NCBI RefSeq assembly: GCF_016808095.1
Contig: NC_068972.1
Span: 41,075,029-41,139,028 of the forward strand
Length of the DNA stretch: 64,000 nt
Source: Vigna angularis
Taxonomy: Eukaryota > Streptophyta > Magnoliopsida > Fabales > Fabaceae
Direction of reading: 5' to 3'
Below, piece by piece: positions 1 to 12,624 of this stretch. The notes beneath the pieces were generated by a model, which had not been told where the DNA came from, ran no database searches, and saw only the letters and a program-made list of their open reading frames with translations. Numbering within the stretch: the stretch's first letter is position 1; the number at the start of each line of letters is the position of its first letter. The position numbers were made by a program, and so were the translations under genes.

Positions 1-1130
1 AGCTTTTAGAAAGTAATGGTTTCCATCGGCTGAGGGTGAGAAGGTCTAGAGTTAGAGGTTGAAAAGAAGATCGCTGTCATTATGCACTTACTGGGAAGAG
101 GTCTATTGTGTCATGAGAAGATGACTGCTGTGCATGAAGTTCGCAAAGGATAAAGACAATAAATTAATTAATCCGACCTTAGTTTATATTGGTTTTGTTG
201 GTGGGTTATGTGGAACTGTACAAAATTATTGTTGAATATGATAGTTATATTTTTCCTAATAGCAAAATGAAAGTTAATGTGTTATTCTTACGTGGCCTGT
301 ATCAAATGGGTAACTTCTTTTATTGTCACTCTTGATCAGGAAAGTCTATTAGACTGAGATTTAGTTTTCCTGAAATTTCCCAACTTGTCAGATAATTGTC
401 TTCCTTAATTACTTGATAAGTCATATTTGTCAGTTGCTATTTTCCATCATATGAAAAAAGTTACATTCTTTATAGAACTGTGATTGCATATTGATCCCCT
501 TATAAATTTTTTCAATTGCATGGATGAGTTATATTCACTGTTTTTTTTTTCATTCTTCTAGGGTTGCACAAGGGAGCGGCGGGACTAGGGTGGAGTTTTT
601 CTCTTCATTCTGCAGTATACAGATAGCAAATTGTGGAGAGACATCGAGTTTTTGAAGAAAGTAGTTGTTCAACTCTTGTTTGTTAATCTTTTTGAAACAT
701 TTTGAATATTTTGGCAGCTAGAATCTAAAACTCACTTTTAAGAAAGTGATTGATGATACATTTGTATCATTTCCTATGATGGTTTATAGGTTACATGTAT
801 TAAAATCTGGATTCATGCTTGCGATAGGGAAAAATGATTAGATTGTTCTACACTGCAGCTAATGCTAATGTTATAACACAATTAATTTTTGTTAATTTAT
901 TCTGTTAATTGTAATTTGAATGTGTTATTCAACACTATGTATTTGTTAGTTTTTACACCTTTGAAAAAAAAATCGAAGTCACTGTTTTCCTGAGATCAAA
1001 CATATAACTATTTTAAGATTGGCATACTCTTAAATTGGTTTGGTGTTTTTTTTTATTGTTCAGGGGTGCGCTTTTATTCATACGAGGCTACAGTTTGCGT
1101 GCATTCACATTTTCTTTCACAGAATGTGAT
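1..1130 (+). other. Possible 3' remains of a gene entering from the left
   Basis: The first 60 bases have an open frame (from base 3) ending in a stop at 60-62. Polypyrimidine-AG acceptor-like sites precede less AT-rich stretches at about 561 and 1063. This could be the spliced 3' end or 3'UTR of a gene starting left of the window, but I recognise no protein domain and cannot join exons convincingly. Confidence 0.15.
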
Positions 1131-2039
1131 TATTTTTCATTATATCAGTGTAAAAGATGAAAAGATGGTAAAATAAAAAGAAGTGATAGAAAATTTAAAG
1201 CAGACATGTCTAATGGTGTGTTTCTATAGCTACTGAAATCAACTTAGGTTCTCAAAACCACGGTTAAGAATTTAAAAGGTAGGATTAAATTTGTGTTTGC
1301 TTTTGACTTGGAATTAGAATTAATGGAGGAAAAATTTACTATGATCAAAACAGAGGATAACAGTGAAGATTTAGAAATAGGAGAATTAGAAAATATTTTA
1401 TAAATAATAATCAAATTATTTATCATTAAAATATCAAATTATAAATAAAATTTCATTTAAACGAGTGTCATTTTTATAAAAATCTTTATTTTTCTATAAT
1501 TTTTTTTAAAACTCTTCCTCTTCTACCTTAGGACAGCTTGTATATTTGATTAGACTTATGAATAAAGTAAGTTTTTTTTTTTGTTATTTTTCTTTAGTCA
1601 ACTTTTGATCATGTTGCATGTAAGTTTTAAGAGGTTTGTATGTAACTATAGATAGCTCAACTTGATTATTTATTCTTTTGTTATATTATGAGGGTATGTT
1701 CAGATCATTAATTCAAATCTTCTTTGTGTAGTAAGAGATATTTGAGGAGTTTGTTTGTGTGTGGAGTTCCTATGAGAGATGATTTTTCTTTTAAGATAAA
1801 GGGAACTTGTTTATTTATAGTGATTGATTTCTAAATTGATTGTTTGATTATGATGATGAAATTGAAAATTGCTAATATATTTATTTGAATGGGTGATTTG
1901 ATTGAACTAAAAATTGTGTTTGGTGAACTAATATTATCTAATTTGCTCTATTTGAGGCTTATTTTAAACTAAAACATGATATTTTGAATTAAAACATGAT
2001 TCACAAGGTTTGATTGTTGGTATGACGCTAGGTAGTACC
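1131..2039. other. AT-rich intergenic DNA
   Basis: No supported gene. The only open frame of note (1244-1426, minus) is a low-complexity Ser/Asn/Ile-rich translation of AT-rich DNA. No terminal repeats or recognised elements were seen. Confidence 0.5.
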
Positions 2040-2345
2040 ATAGAATTGTCAAGTACCAAGTTTAAATTTGAAGTCATTGAGTTTTAGTGGTTAGGATGTT
2101 GGGCACCAAATTGAGACCGTTGGACACTCACTTGACAATAAGTTATAGTGGTTTAGGGTGTTGGGCACTAGCCTAAAATCGTTGGGCTCTCACATGACAG
2201 TAAGTTTTAGGAATTTGACGCTACGTGTCATAACCCTTGAGTTGGGCGTCACGAGCCTTTCACTGGGCACCACCTAGAATTAAAGTCAAAGGGTTCTAGG
2301 GGTTTAGGGCATTGGGCGATATGGGGTTTTTGTTGGAAGCTACAC
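2040..2345. repeat. Cluster of GTTGGGC-type short repeats
   Basis: The heptamer GTTGGGC or a near variant (TTGGGC, CTGGGC) recurs about every 20-60 bases, near 2098, 2159, 2181, 2241, 2264 and 2311. It is often followed by ACY and interleaved with TAAGTTTTAG-like and CTCACWTGACA-like words. The stretch is richer in G/C than its surroundings. It resembles the motif-dense interior of a plant LTR, but no LTR ends or TSD were found, so this is a relic at best. Confidence 0.4.
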
Positions 2346-4070
2346 TTTGTTTAAGGATAATTTTATGTTTGAGATTGTTTTACTTTAAGCATATATGTTG
2401 ATTTCTTGATAATGATGAATGAGTTAATGTGAAATGATGGTTGGTTGTACTGATGATGATAATGTAGTGATTTCCAAGGAGAAAGTGTTTATTTTTTCTT
2501 GAGTTATGATGTATTGGATGGTGATTATATAAAAAGATTATCCTAACTCTATTAGTATCCTACTTATATAGAGAAAAATATCTAGTCGTGAGAGACAATG
2601 GAGATTCCTATAAGGATTGGTATGAACAAGCACTATTTTGACGAGTAACAATGAATTAAGCTTGCATCATTGATAGATCTTTGAAAAATGTTTAAGGAGT
2701 GTCAAAATCTTTATATAGATTACAATTTTTTTTAAAATGCTAAATATATAAAATATATTAACAATATATTAATTTTTTATAATTTTAAATTATAAATTAA
2801 TTTATATAAATATAAAAAAATTGAGGGACCAAGACCCTCTCTATTTTGTGTAAGATTTGAAAAAATCTATTTTGTGTTTGCATAATCTCTTAATTTATTT
2901 AATATACTTGCCTTTCCAAATATAGAATCAAATGTCAAGTATTATAGGTCATTATGGAGTATGTTTGTAGACATTTGATTGTTGATTTAATATATTTGAG
3001 CATTGTCTTGATGTAAATGAATTTCATTATAATTTTATATTTATTTTATCTTTTGTTTGATTTATGATTTGTCCACCTATTATGATTATGATTATATATT
3101 TTACGTGAGTACATAGATATCAAAAAGGAAGTGATGAACATGAGAAATATCGTAAAGAGACAATTGGATGTTATACGTGATTGTGTGTTTTGATATACTC
3201 TCGTTTTTGTAATTATTTCTTTTAAAGAATGCTTGTAAATATTTTATTTTGAATCATACCGAAAGTTTTAAATACAAATAAATAAATATATATATATATA
3301 TAAATAACAATTAATATCTTAATTGTTATTTATATTTATATTAATATTAGTAGTATATATCCTTAGTGTAGAAAACAAAAAGATAATAATATTGAGTTTC
3401 CCTTGAAGTATAATATTTCATCCTAAATTATGTTGTCACATATTCTCACAGTTGAAGCGATATAGTGTTTATATCTTGGAAAAACATGGACATGTATTCA
3501 TGAAATTAAGGAAACATTATTTCTCACCTACTTTATTTCTAAATTGACTCTCGTTTACCTCCAAATCCACTCAAATAAACAAAAATTTACTTTCAAATCC
3601 TCTCAAATCTCCTCAATCACTCCCCCCAAATTTATTCAAGTGAACAAGGTCTTAGTGAACTTTTATGGTGTTGATGATCTCATTAATGCATTCATGTTCC
3701 TCTTTTGACCCAATCTATTGCCTTTGTTTGGGTATTGATGTTCAGGAAGAACAAAAAATCTGAATAAACTTTTTAGAAGATATCAAAATAGGAGTAGCTT
3801 TGTATATAATCTTTTGTTGATTTTTTTATATTGCTACAGTCACTTTATGAATGTGCATGTTGTAATAGAAAATTTCATAATTTTATATATTTAAATATAA
3901 TATTCAATATTATTTTTAAATATTTTATTTAGACACTCAAATTTATTACATTTTTTTATATTAAGTTTATTACGAGTTTTTTTACATTTATAATAAATTG
4001 ATTGATATTAATTAAGGTTGTTTTGTAATTAATAATACTATAATTATTTAGATTAGCCATAATTATTATG
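2346..4070. other. AT-rich intergenic DNA with a TA microsatellite
   Basis: No supported gene. A short (TA)n run lies at about 3288-3302. The rest is low-complexity AT-rich sequence with no recognised element. Confidence 0.5.
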
Positions 4071-4411
4071 AGGTTAAATATGTTTTTTTTCTTAACTTAA
4101 AATAAAAATTAGAATTAATCCATATTAAAAAATTTGGTTCAATTTAGTCTTCTAATTTTGAAAATGTATAGATTTAGTTTTTTAACCAAATTTTATTTGA
4201 GGTTTCAAATGTGTTTTTTTTATCTAATATTAAAACGAAAATGTGTTAAACCGTATAAACAACTCAAATGCTATATTGAAACGTTGAATAAACTTAACAA
4301 AATTTGGTTAAAAAGACTAAATCTACATATTTGTAAATTGAGAGACTAAATTGAGTCAAAATTAAAAAAAAAAAATCCAATTTTTGCAAGGGATAAAAAT
4401 AAATTTAATTT
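4071..4411. repeat. Degenerate MITE-like element
   Basis: The left end (GGTTAAATATG followed by a T-run) and the right end (AAGGGATAAAAATAAATTTAA) form imperfect inverted repeats about 25 bases long around some 340 bp. The interior has GACTAAAT and AGAGACTAAATTGAG words typical of legume dispersed repeats. The open frame at 4134-4349 is inside it and is not a gene. The TSD is unclear and the arms have diverged, so the class is tentative. Confidence 0.35.
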
Positions 4412-6765
4412 TTATTTATATAACATTATTGATTGAAATATTTTTGTTGTTTTTCAATATAAGTGAATTAAAAAATTTTCTCATCTTGACAAAAAGTTAT
4501 AGTTAATTTCAACATTCTAGTCAAAATAAAACTAATGAAAAAGTATAAAGAAAATATATGTAAATTTAAAAGTACGAAAATTTTTAAAATTATAACTTTT
4601 GGATAACTTATAAAATTATTTCATTTTAAATAGTTCAAAATTTTTAATAAAATTTTAATTTCTTTTAAATATTATATTTAAATAACATATTTTATTATAA
4701 AAATATTGCAATTTTTTTATAAAACAATTCTCCAAAAAAAATTGTGTATGAAACACGTTATTTGATTATAGAAGCAAAATGAATTGAGCACATAAAGAGA
4801 CATTGAAAGAAAGAAGATAGTTGAAGGATTTGTGGGATTTTTGTTGACCAATCACTAAAATCCAATGAGAGGATTATGAATAAAACAAGAGAAAATTAAT
4901 ACCAAATGTGTCACCATTTATAACAAAATACGCTTTGCATTTATCATTATTAAATGCTTCACTCAATTCATTATTATCCTTCTATATTTTTTGGATTTGA
5001 ATGTGCTATATCACTTTTAAACTTTTGTTGTAATTTTTATTCTAATATCAAACTTTTATATCTATATTTTATTAGAGTTTTATTTAGTTGTTAGCAGAAG
5101 TATATATTTTGAAGATGATTTTTTCATTTATTCTTTATATTATGACATCATATTTTAAAAGAGAGATCTTATAAAATTTAAGTCTTGATCTTATGATATA
5201 GTATATGATTCATATTAGATGATCTTTATATAGATTACTATTGAAAATTTTCGATTATAAAAGCTCAACTTTAAAAACCACTCAGAGGTAAAGAAAATTT
5301 CATGTTTTAATTCATGAATATTGTACAAAAATATAGATTAAAAAACTCGTGTAAAATATATTTTTTATAAATTTTATTAATAACTTTATTTGAATAAATT
5401 TTAAATTATGTTTTATTATCTGTTAGAACATTTTCATTAAAAGGATAATAACATGAGATGTTAATTTTTTTTTTACTTTTCTTATCCAAGAATATTATGA
5501 AACTTCATTTAATAATGTTATTTAGTCTTTAACTTAAAAAAATGTATTAAAATGAAATCTTTTTCTAAAGTAAAAAATGGTTTTTAATGTAAAAATAATA
5601 ATTTTTATTTGTATAAATTAGAATTTAAATTTAGAACTAAATATGTTTTTTTTAATTATTTTAAAAAATTGTGCTTCATTTTTAAATTAAATTATAAATA
5701 TTTTGTCTACACACTTTATGGAAATTATGTGAAACATTATCTCCAATACATAATATGTGGAGATTATTTATAATATAACTTTTTCAAATCTTCTGTTGAG
5801 AAAAATATTTTAATTTTCATAAAACATAGAAACTAAATATTTTATAATTTAATTTTAAAAATAAAATTAAAATTTTTATAATAATTTGGAGATGAAAAAA
5901 ATATATTTAACTCTACGTTTATTATCATATTACTAATATATATTTATTATTATAATATGCTAATATGATATTAGCATATTTGTAACACTAAATGTGACTC
6001 TGCAATATTATGCTTTGGATTTCAATTGTTTCCCTTTGACAATTCTACAAAATCAATTAATTTCAATATGACATATACTCTAATGTACAATTCACCATCA
6101 AGATTAACTTGATTATATTTAATTTTATTAAAATGAATTCAACTCAAATTTAATAAATGTATCCGTAGTTAATTTTGGAGAAATGTTTCGTGTGAACAAA
6201 TTTGAGGTTCACATAGTTACAATTTATCATCACAGGTGGTCATCCTCGTGAAAAATAAAAAGTAAATAAAATATTACTATAGGATATAAATTAAATTAAC
6301 AATTTTGGGGCAATAATTTTAATACTAAATTAGCTACTATTGCTTTTTTTGTGAAAATTTGAGGCATTAAGATGATATGACAATGAAACTTATATTTATT
6401 TTTCCTTTTTTATTTTCCACTTTTGTGAATTAATAATCAGTTGTAAAAATTCTTTTAACATATGTTAGTATTAACTAGGGTTATTCATAAGAATAGGAGG
6501 TTTAACTAGACATAAGAAAATCACATAAGAGCAAATCAATTTCTAATTACTTGACTATGTAAAATAATTTTTTCATTGGTCAAAATTAAATGTTAAAATA
6601 AAAAAAAATGGCCTCGCTTATTTGTCAAATAACATTTTTTTTGTGATATAATATTTAAAATAAAAATGACCTATTTTTTTTTCACTTGTTACTAATTAGG
6701 TTTGTATTGATTGAATAAGAACTTGTCAATTGATATAATATTTAATATGTTTAATATAAAAATAG
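4412..6765. other. AT-rich intergenic DNA
   Basis: Very AT-rich sequence with long A and T runs and no credible coding frame, RNA gene or element boundary. Confidence 0.5.
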
Positions 6766-6900
6766 TTAAGAAATAAATTTTAAACTTAATCAATATACAA
6801 AATCAGTTTATAAGGTGAAATTTATATTAATTTATATATTTTAAATTAGTCTTATCTCTAATCAACTTGGAACTTTTAACACACTTCCTTCAAGTCAAAA
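6766..6900. repeat. Dispersed legume-type repeat, copy 1
   Basis: It contains AATCAGTTTATAAGGTGAAA, then a TTATCTCTAATCAACTTGGA-like block and AACACACTTCC. The same word order (TTTATAAGGTGA, then a TTATCT.TA block) recurs at 7023-7141. I recognise this order from a common dispersed repeat of legume intergenic DNA. Both copies are diverged and have no clear ends. Confidence 0.45.
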
Positions 6901-7022
6901 CATATATATTTCGAACGTGAAACTAAATATTTAATTAGTGATTCGATAAAGGGTGAAACGATAGATACAAAAAATAATAAATTTGGTTAGGATAATTTTT
7001 AATTTATGAATATGATACTTAT

Positions 7023-7141
7023 GTTAAGAAATGAATTTTAAAAGCTTAACTCAATTTTACAAAATCGATTTATAAGGTGACATTTGCACTTACCTATATA
7101 CTCAAAATTGATTTTATCTATATTTAATACGAGACTTTCAA
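7023..7141. repeat. Dispersed legume-type repeat, copy 2
   Basis: Second diverged copy of the repeat at 6766-6900, in the same orientation. Shared blocks include TTAACTCAATTTTACAAAAT, TTTATAAGGTGA and a TTATCTATATTTAATACGAG-like segment. Confidence 0.45.
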
Positions 7142-7864
7142 TATAAAAACAATTATTTCTTAAATAGAATAAACCACAACACGTTTAAGATGGTGATATT
7201 TACCATTACTATTATATTTGTTATATCTTATAAGCTACTAGATTAAGTTAATTCAAATATTGATCCTTTCCACCTGTAAGACTTAAAATGTCCTTTATTA
7301 AAAAATAATAAATAAAATATATTGACATATATTTTGAAAAGATTCAAATTTATTTTTTTTGGTTGAACTTTTTTATTATCTGTCTATATTTAATCGTGTT
7401 GTTTTATGACTTGTTATTATTAATTAGAGATTAAGTTAAAGACAAAAAAAAATGATAAAAAATATTTAAATAATAAATGTTGATAACTTCAAATTACTTC
7501 AATTCGTAATATAATAAAAACAATTAAAATGGTCTTACTCATACATGAATCAAATAAGGAATTCAAAGATAGATAATTAAAGCATCTTGCATATTATTTA
7601 GTATAATCAAACTTACATTATTTATTAATGACAGAAAAAACAAACTCACTAAACATTTAAGATGGTCAACCTAGTATAATAATCAGTTATTAAATATAAC
7701 CTCTATGACAAGCAGCGCCATTTACTCTAAACTTTTTGTGATTTTTTTGACATAAAGGTCAAAAGTTGAGTAAGTAGCACTTCTTATAGAAAGGGTTTAA
7801 AGGAAAAAGATAACTTAAAAAAAAAAGATAACATGCAAGAATGATGGTAGAGATGTCTAACACT
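7142..7864. other. AT-rich DNA including the 3' flank of the GIR1-like gene
   Basis: No gene seen. The last 100-200 bases next to 7865 probably contain the 3'UTR of the minus-strand gene that ends there. No certain poly(A) signal was assigned. Confidence 0.4.
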
Positions 7865-8209
7865 TTATCCATTTCTTATGACAGGGTTTTTGTCATCAGG
7901 AAAATAAATCAAAGTGGTGTTCTTGCATCTGGGGCAATGGTGTTTATCCTCATTGATCATCATATACATGAGACAATTAGGGCATCCCACTAGTTTAAGG
8001 GAAATAGCTTCTGGGTTGTTAGGGTTTTCAACATTGTTGTTGTTACTGTCATCTTGGTTAAGCTCAGTGGACACACATGAGTTTGATGGTGATGCTGGTA
8101 AAACTGCTGGTGATTGAGTTGTAGATTGAGGTCTATTGTCAACTATCCTTGGTGGAGATAGGTTCAAATTCAACCCAAGTTCTGCAGCATTTTCATTTCT
8201 GTCACTCAT
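7865..8209 (-). CDS. GIR1/GIR2-like EAR-motif zinc-ribbon repressor
   Basis: This is a 114-residue protein. Seen: an N-terminal LGLNLNLSPP block (residues 11-20) carrying an LxLxL-type EAR motif, a Ser/Pro/Asn-rich linker (about 21-68), and a C-terminal VGCPNCLMYMMI...CPRC segment with two CX2C pairs (Cys76, 79, 92, 95) that should form a zinc ribbon. This arrangement matches the plant GL2-interacting repressor family (Arabidopsis GIR1/GIR2), small nuclear proteins that recruit TOPLESS-type corepressors through the EAR motif and act in epidermal and root-hair fate. The length fits the family. The coding part is a single exon, and the start is the first ATG after a probable 5'UTR intron, with a TATA box about 250 bases upstream. 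The function and the partner here are inferred from the family. Confidence 0.82.
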   Translation of the reverse strand: MSDRNENAAELGLNLNLSPPRIVDNRPQSTTQSPAVLPASPSNSCVSTELNQDDSNNNNVENPNNPEAISLKLVGCPNCLMYMMINEDKHHCPRCKNTTLIYFPDDKNPVIRNG

Positions 8210-8225
8210 GGTTCTGAATATTTTG

Positions 8226-8314
8226 CTGAAGTATGTCAGTTTTTTTCACTTGAATTTTTAGATAATAAATTAATACACATAAAAATATATAAACTAAGTT
8301 GAGTATTTATATAC
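8226..8314 (-). other. Probable 5'UTR intron of the GIR1-like gene
   Basis: On the minus strand the donor reads TTTTAAG|GTATAT and the acceptor reads a T-rich tract then CATACTTCAG|CAAAAT, 16 bases before the ATG. The 89-base AT-rich interval has typical plant intron size and composition. Transcript data would be needed to confirm it. Confidence 0.5.
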
Positions 8315-8452
8315 CTTAAAATCCCACAAAGAGCAAGGTTTGGCTAAAGGTAATTGAAGTTGTGAAGGAAAAAAGAAATATCAGAATGAAAAGAGAAGAT
8401 GTAAGAAGCTCCAAAACCAACAATGTGATGTGTGTTAAGGGATTGACTTTAT

Positions 8453-8463
8453 GCCTTTTTATA
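8453..8463 (-). promoter_or_regulatory. TATA box of the GIR1-like gene
   Basis: On the minus strand this reads TATAAAAAGGC, a strong plant TATA box. It would place transcription start near 8425-8430, followed by a short first exon, the 89-base intron and the ATG at 8209. Confidence 0.55.
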
Positions 8464-8469
8464 TGATGA

Positions 8470-9681
8470 AAATGGAGTGGTTGAGTTAATGCAATTACTT
8501 TGATAAGAGCGAAATTTATTTCTTTTTCTTCTCACGTTACTTTTATCAGTTGAGGATTAATTGGTAATAATAATTTATTGAGTTATTAATATTTGTTTTT
8601 ATTAAAATCTAGAATATGACTTTTCATAATAACAATTGGCAATATAAGAGTGAATTGAAAAATTCTAACATATATTTTTAGAGTTGAAAAGTGAAAAAAT
8701 AAATTATTTATAAAAAAAATATCTAATATTCAAGTAAATAAGAAAATTTAAATTTTCTATATAAATAATAATAGGTCGAAATATTATGAATAAAATATTA
8801 ATTTAGAGAATAAATTAGAAATAACAAAATGAAATAAAAGATAATCGCAACAAATGCAACTTACTCTTTTATTTTTTGTGTAATAATTGTATATTGTATT
8901 AGGTTTACTCTATTTATTTATTTATGACTTGTATTGATTGAAGAGACTGACATTTTGTGGAATATTTAAGATTGTTGACTAGATAAATGCATCTATTTAT
9001 TAAATATAATTTTCGAGTAAAGAGATTGCTTCATTAAAGAGAAATTATCATCTATTACGACATCATGAATGTGATACTATATTACTTTTTAGTCCTTACC
9101 TAATATAACCATTAAAAGAATTTCACTTGCTTCAAAGTTCATTCGTATATTGATTCTCTACACTGAATATCAACACATATTTTCTTTGTAAGACAAATGA
9201 ATAACTTTTATTGGACTATATGACACGTGTTCTTCAAGTGTTTTTTTATTTTTTTTTACACTTGTCCATCACATGTCTCATTTTACATAAACATTTACTT
9301 ATCAATCACGTATATTTAATCTTCAACATATCATTTTCTCAATATAAATCTAAATTACTAAATTAGGTTCCCGTATCATAATTTTTGTACTTTTAAGAAA
9401 TTGTTCCAAAACTTTTATAAGAATCGGGAAAACCATAATTTTTTTCTTGATAAATTTGATTCACAAATCTAATATATCATTGCAAACTTAGAGTAGTAAA
9501 AATTCATTTATTCGGTTTACATTTCCCATTTGATCTTAAATCTTACTATTTTTTCAGTAACACATTTTCTTATTATGATTTGATTCAAAAGATAAAGTCC
9601 ATAATTAAAGAAACAAATTTACAGTTTTGAAATCATAAATTATAGATTTTGATCCAAATCAAAGGTAAAAAATTGGTTTGA
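8470..9681. other. AT-rich intergenic DNA
   Basis: Upstream flank of the GIR1-like gene as far as the insertion site of element 1. No coding frame or recognised element was seen. Confidence 0.5.
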
Positions 9682-9686
9682 ATTTT

Positions 9687-12589
9687 TGTGACATCCCAAA
9701 AATACAGTCATAACTATAAATTCAGAAAGTCACATTTAATAATAATTCAGTACAGTTTTTCACTAAAAACAAAAGCCAAGCCGTACACCTTACAACACGA
9801 ATCACAATCTGAAGTCGAACGCACAAATAAAAACCTGACCGAACGGTTTACAGAAAACATTTACCGAACGGTCCAAAATCAACTTAAGCGAAAACAAAGG
9901 ATGGTCGGACGACCACTCAATTCAACAATCACACTACTGGCCGAGCGGTCTCACTGTTCGGTCTTTACTTCAACATTAATCAGGTTCTCTTCATTCAGCA
10001 TTTCTTCCAAACGCTCGTCTCCCTCTGCTCACATCCACACGGATGATCATCGCAATGACAAGACGGACGTACAAGGACAATTGACAACACAAGGAAAACG
10101 AAAGGGTAAGCTTACGTAATTTAACTCATGCATCAACATACAATTTCAGGTAAACAATTCAACATACATGCATATCTCAACATACACATTCATTTCATAA
10201 CAACCGACTCCAACATACTCACTAAATAAAACTCAACACGACTGACTGTCCGGACTGTATGAACTCTGTGTAGCTTCGGTGTTCGTGCACCCGGGTGATG
10301 TAGTAACTGGAACTCTCATCAGCTGCCACCCGAGGTTAATCCTATCTGTCCAATAATCATCAGGACTAGGACCTCCTGCCGTTCCCACACATGACATACC
10401 CCCTCTACGTGAGGACGAGTACTCACGGAACATCAGGATGAACTACCGGATAAGCTTACCACATTCATACTTTACAAATCTCAATAATCAATTCTTGAGT
10501 CGCTCCTCCTTGGAACGCTCTTTCAAAAGTCACAACATTTCCATTCATCTCTCCATCATTCACTATTTGTCATTTTACTATTCATCATTTACTGTTCATA
10601 ATACATTCATACTTTCATTTCATCTCACACACTGTTCATCAATCACCATATATCATTCCATCATTTCTTTCATTATTTGTAAGTGAAACCACCAAAACTG
10701 AACGTTCTGCCCCCAAGGACCAAGGACGAACGCCGCAAGTGAGACCAAAAGACGTTCGTTCAAATCAAAGGACGAACGGCAGAGTTTACTGTTAAGTTCT
10801 GAGTAAGGTACTGTTCATTGGACGAACGCTATTTCACAGAAAAAGAGTACGAGCGCTCAAAATAAAACTGAGCGTCATTCAGGACGAACGCTCACATAGA
10901 CAGAGCATCATTTTGAGCGAGCGCTCAGTATAAGACCGAGCCCCATTTTAGAACGAACGCTTAGTTCAAAACCGAGCATCATTAGGACGAACGCTCAGTG
11001 TGAGACCGAGCCCCAATTTGAGCGAGCGTTCGGTATAAGACCGAACACCATTTTGAGCGAGCACTCATTATGAACGAACACTAAACAGAACGAACGTTCA
11101 GTATAAGATTAAATACCAATTAGGACGGACGTTCAGTATAGAACCGAACGCACTTTAGGACGAACGCTGGTGTGAGACCGAACGTTAATAACCTTAAAAT
11201 AATAGACTTTGATTTCGAAGAAGTACGAACGGTAAAACACACTATTACATATGTGCATACAACAGAAGGGATTTTATCAAAGAATACCAAACACAGTGCT
11301 TGGCCGAACGCTCAAGAATAGCCTTTAGATACGAGGACGCTCGTCCTCAACAAGGGATCCTTCCAAATGAACGAATCCCACTTCTACTACTTTATCAGGA
11401 AAACCGAACGGTCAAGGACCGTTCAGCAACGAACGTATATGTTCATAGGGAAAGTTTCTTAGTCAATTTCTTTTGTATTCCAGTTCATCTTTTGTCATTC
11501 ATACTCATAGATTTCACACGTTCATATCAACATCAACTTCCACATTTTATACAATCCATGTCATGTAAATTCATACATCTCATTTCACCGAGAAAACGAA
11601 CGTTCATGCAGTTCAATAAATCAAATATCATGCATTATACACATACCATCAAATAACGAACGTTCACATAGCCAATCATAGAAGCATCCAACAGTAAAAT
11701 GACGAAAGTTTACACATAACATACATCAAAAACAGTTAAATTAAGTAAGCTTCCCTTACCCGGAAATGAACGAACGTTCACAGGCGCACACAGACGCTCT
11801 CTACTCAAATCCTTATCACCAACGCTCGTTAATCCACTTATCTGAACGAACGCTCAGAAACCCACCTATATTAGGTCATATACTGTTAGGACGAACGTTC
11901 AGAATATTTAAGAACGAACGCTCAACATGTAACTTAAGGACGAACGCTCGACAACACTGTTTGGACGAGCGCTCGTTACTAAGACGAACGAACGTTCAGA
12001 AACGAACGCTCGACAGAGAAAAAGAGACGAGCGCTCAAAACAACGTGGACGAACGTTCAATTTGTCAAGTTTTGGACGAACGTCCAATTTGAAACCAAAT
12101 TGGACGAACGCGATTCTGCAGATTCTGCAGAATCGCAGGTTTTCCAGAAAACCAGAAAACCTCCATTTTTAACTCTAAAGCTTTTAGATTTCTACAAAAA
12201 CAGTAAGATTAACTAATCAAAACGAAAAATCTAGCACCCCTTACCTCTTGAAGACTTCCTTTGTGAATTCTTTAAGTCTAACTCTTCCAAAACTTGCAGC
12301 TCCAAGCAATTCTACCAAGCTTTGAACTTCTCCTTCTCTCACAAAAATGGCAGCAAGGTAGCAAGGATTCTTCCCCTTCCAGTGCAGAAACTCTCCCACT
12401 GCAGAACCCTTCAACTCCTTTTATCTTCCAAGCTTGCATGGTGCCAAAACAAGAGAGAAGTCACGGACTTCTTTGTTCCCCACTTCCAAATAAAACCAAG
12501 TCCCGTGACTTCCTAATTGCTTCCCCCACCCCTTCTAAAATAATATTAAAATAAAAACATAACATAAAATAAAATACTAGGTCCTTACA
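9687..12589 (-). repeat. 3' LTR of element 1
   Basis: 2903 bp. On the plus strand it runs from TGTGACATCCC to GGTCCTTACA; in the sense of the element it reads TGTAAGGACC to GGGATGTCACA. The part at about 10690-12115 is a dense array of GGACGAACGCTC-type words. A block near 10020-10110 containing a GATGATCATCGC word and GGGTAAGCTTACG is conserved in the other Tekay LTRs here. The small open frames inside (for example 10233-10433, 11300-11656) recur only because the LTR recurs. Confidence 0.93.
10690..12115. repeat. GARCGYTC octamer array in an LTR
   Basis: Representative of the arrays in this LTR family. The core octamer GARCGYTC (GAACGTTC, GAGCGCTC, GAACGCTC or GAGCGTTC) has a central CpG and is its own reverse complement as a consensus. 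It usually sits in GGACGAACGCTC or ACGAACGTTCA, spaced by roughly 15-50 bases of AT-rich linker. Matching arrays lie at about 16632-18057, 28934-30410, 36635-38106, 45910-47290 and 62560-63970. Confidence 0.85.
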
Positions 12590-12599
12590 TTCTCCCCAA
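12590..12599 (-). promoter_or_regulatory. Polypurine tract of element 1
   Basis: On the minus strand TTGGGGAGAA directly abuts the 3' LTR start TGTAAGG. This is the expected primer site for plus-strand DNA synthesis. Confidence 0.7.
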
Positions 12600-12624
12600 C
12601 AACAAAAATTTTCGTCCTCGAAAA

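Noticed and set aside
10233..10433. 66-residue minus-strand frame repeated in several LTRs (also at 16175, 28479, 36180)
   Set aside because: It is conserved only because the LTRs are nearly identical. In the more diverged LTR at 62115-62309 it is frameshifted, and at 45480-45690 it is not open.
11300..11656. 118-residue plus-strand frame repeated in the LTRs (also at 17242, 29546, 37247, 63244)
   Set aside because: It lies antisense to the element inside the LTR, starts in the octamer array, and has no known domain or codon signal.
10690..12115. CRISPR array
   Set aside because: The repeats are short, unevenly spaced, vary in sequence and lie in plant LTRs. There are no cas genes and no constant repeat-spacer pattern.
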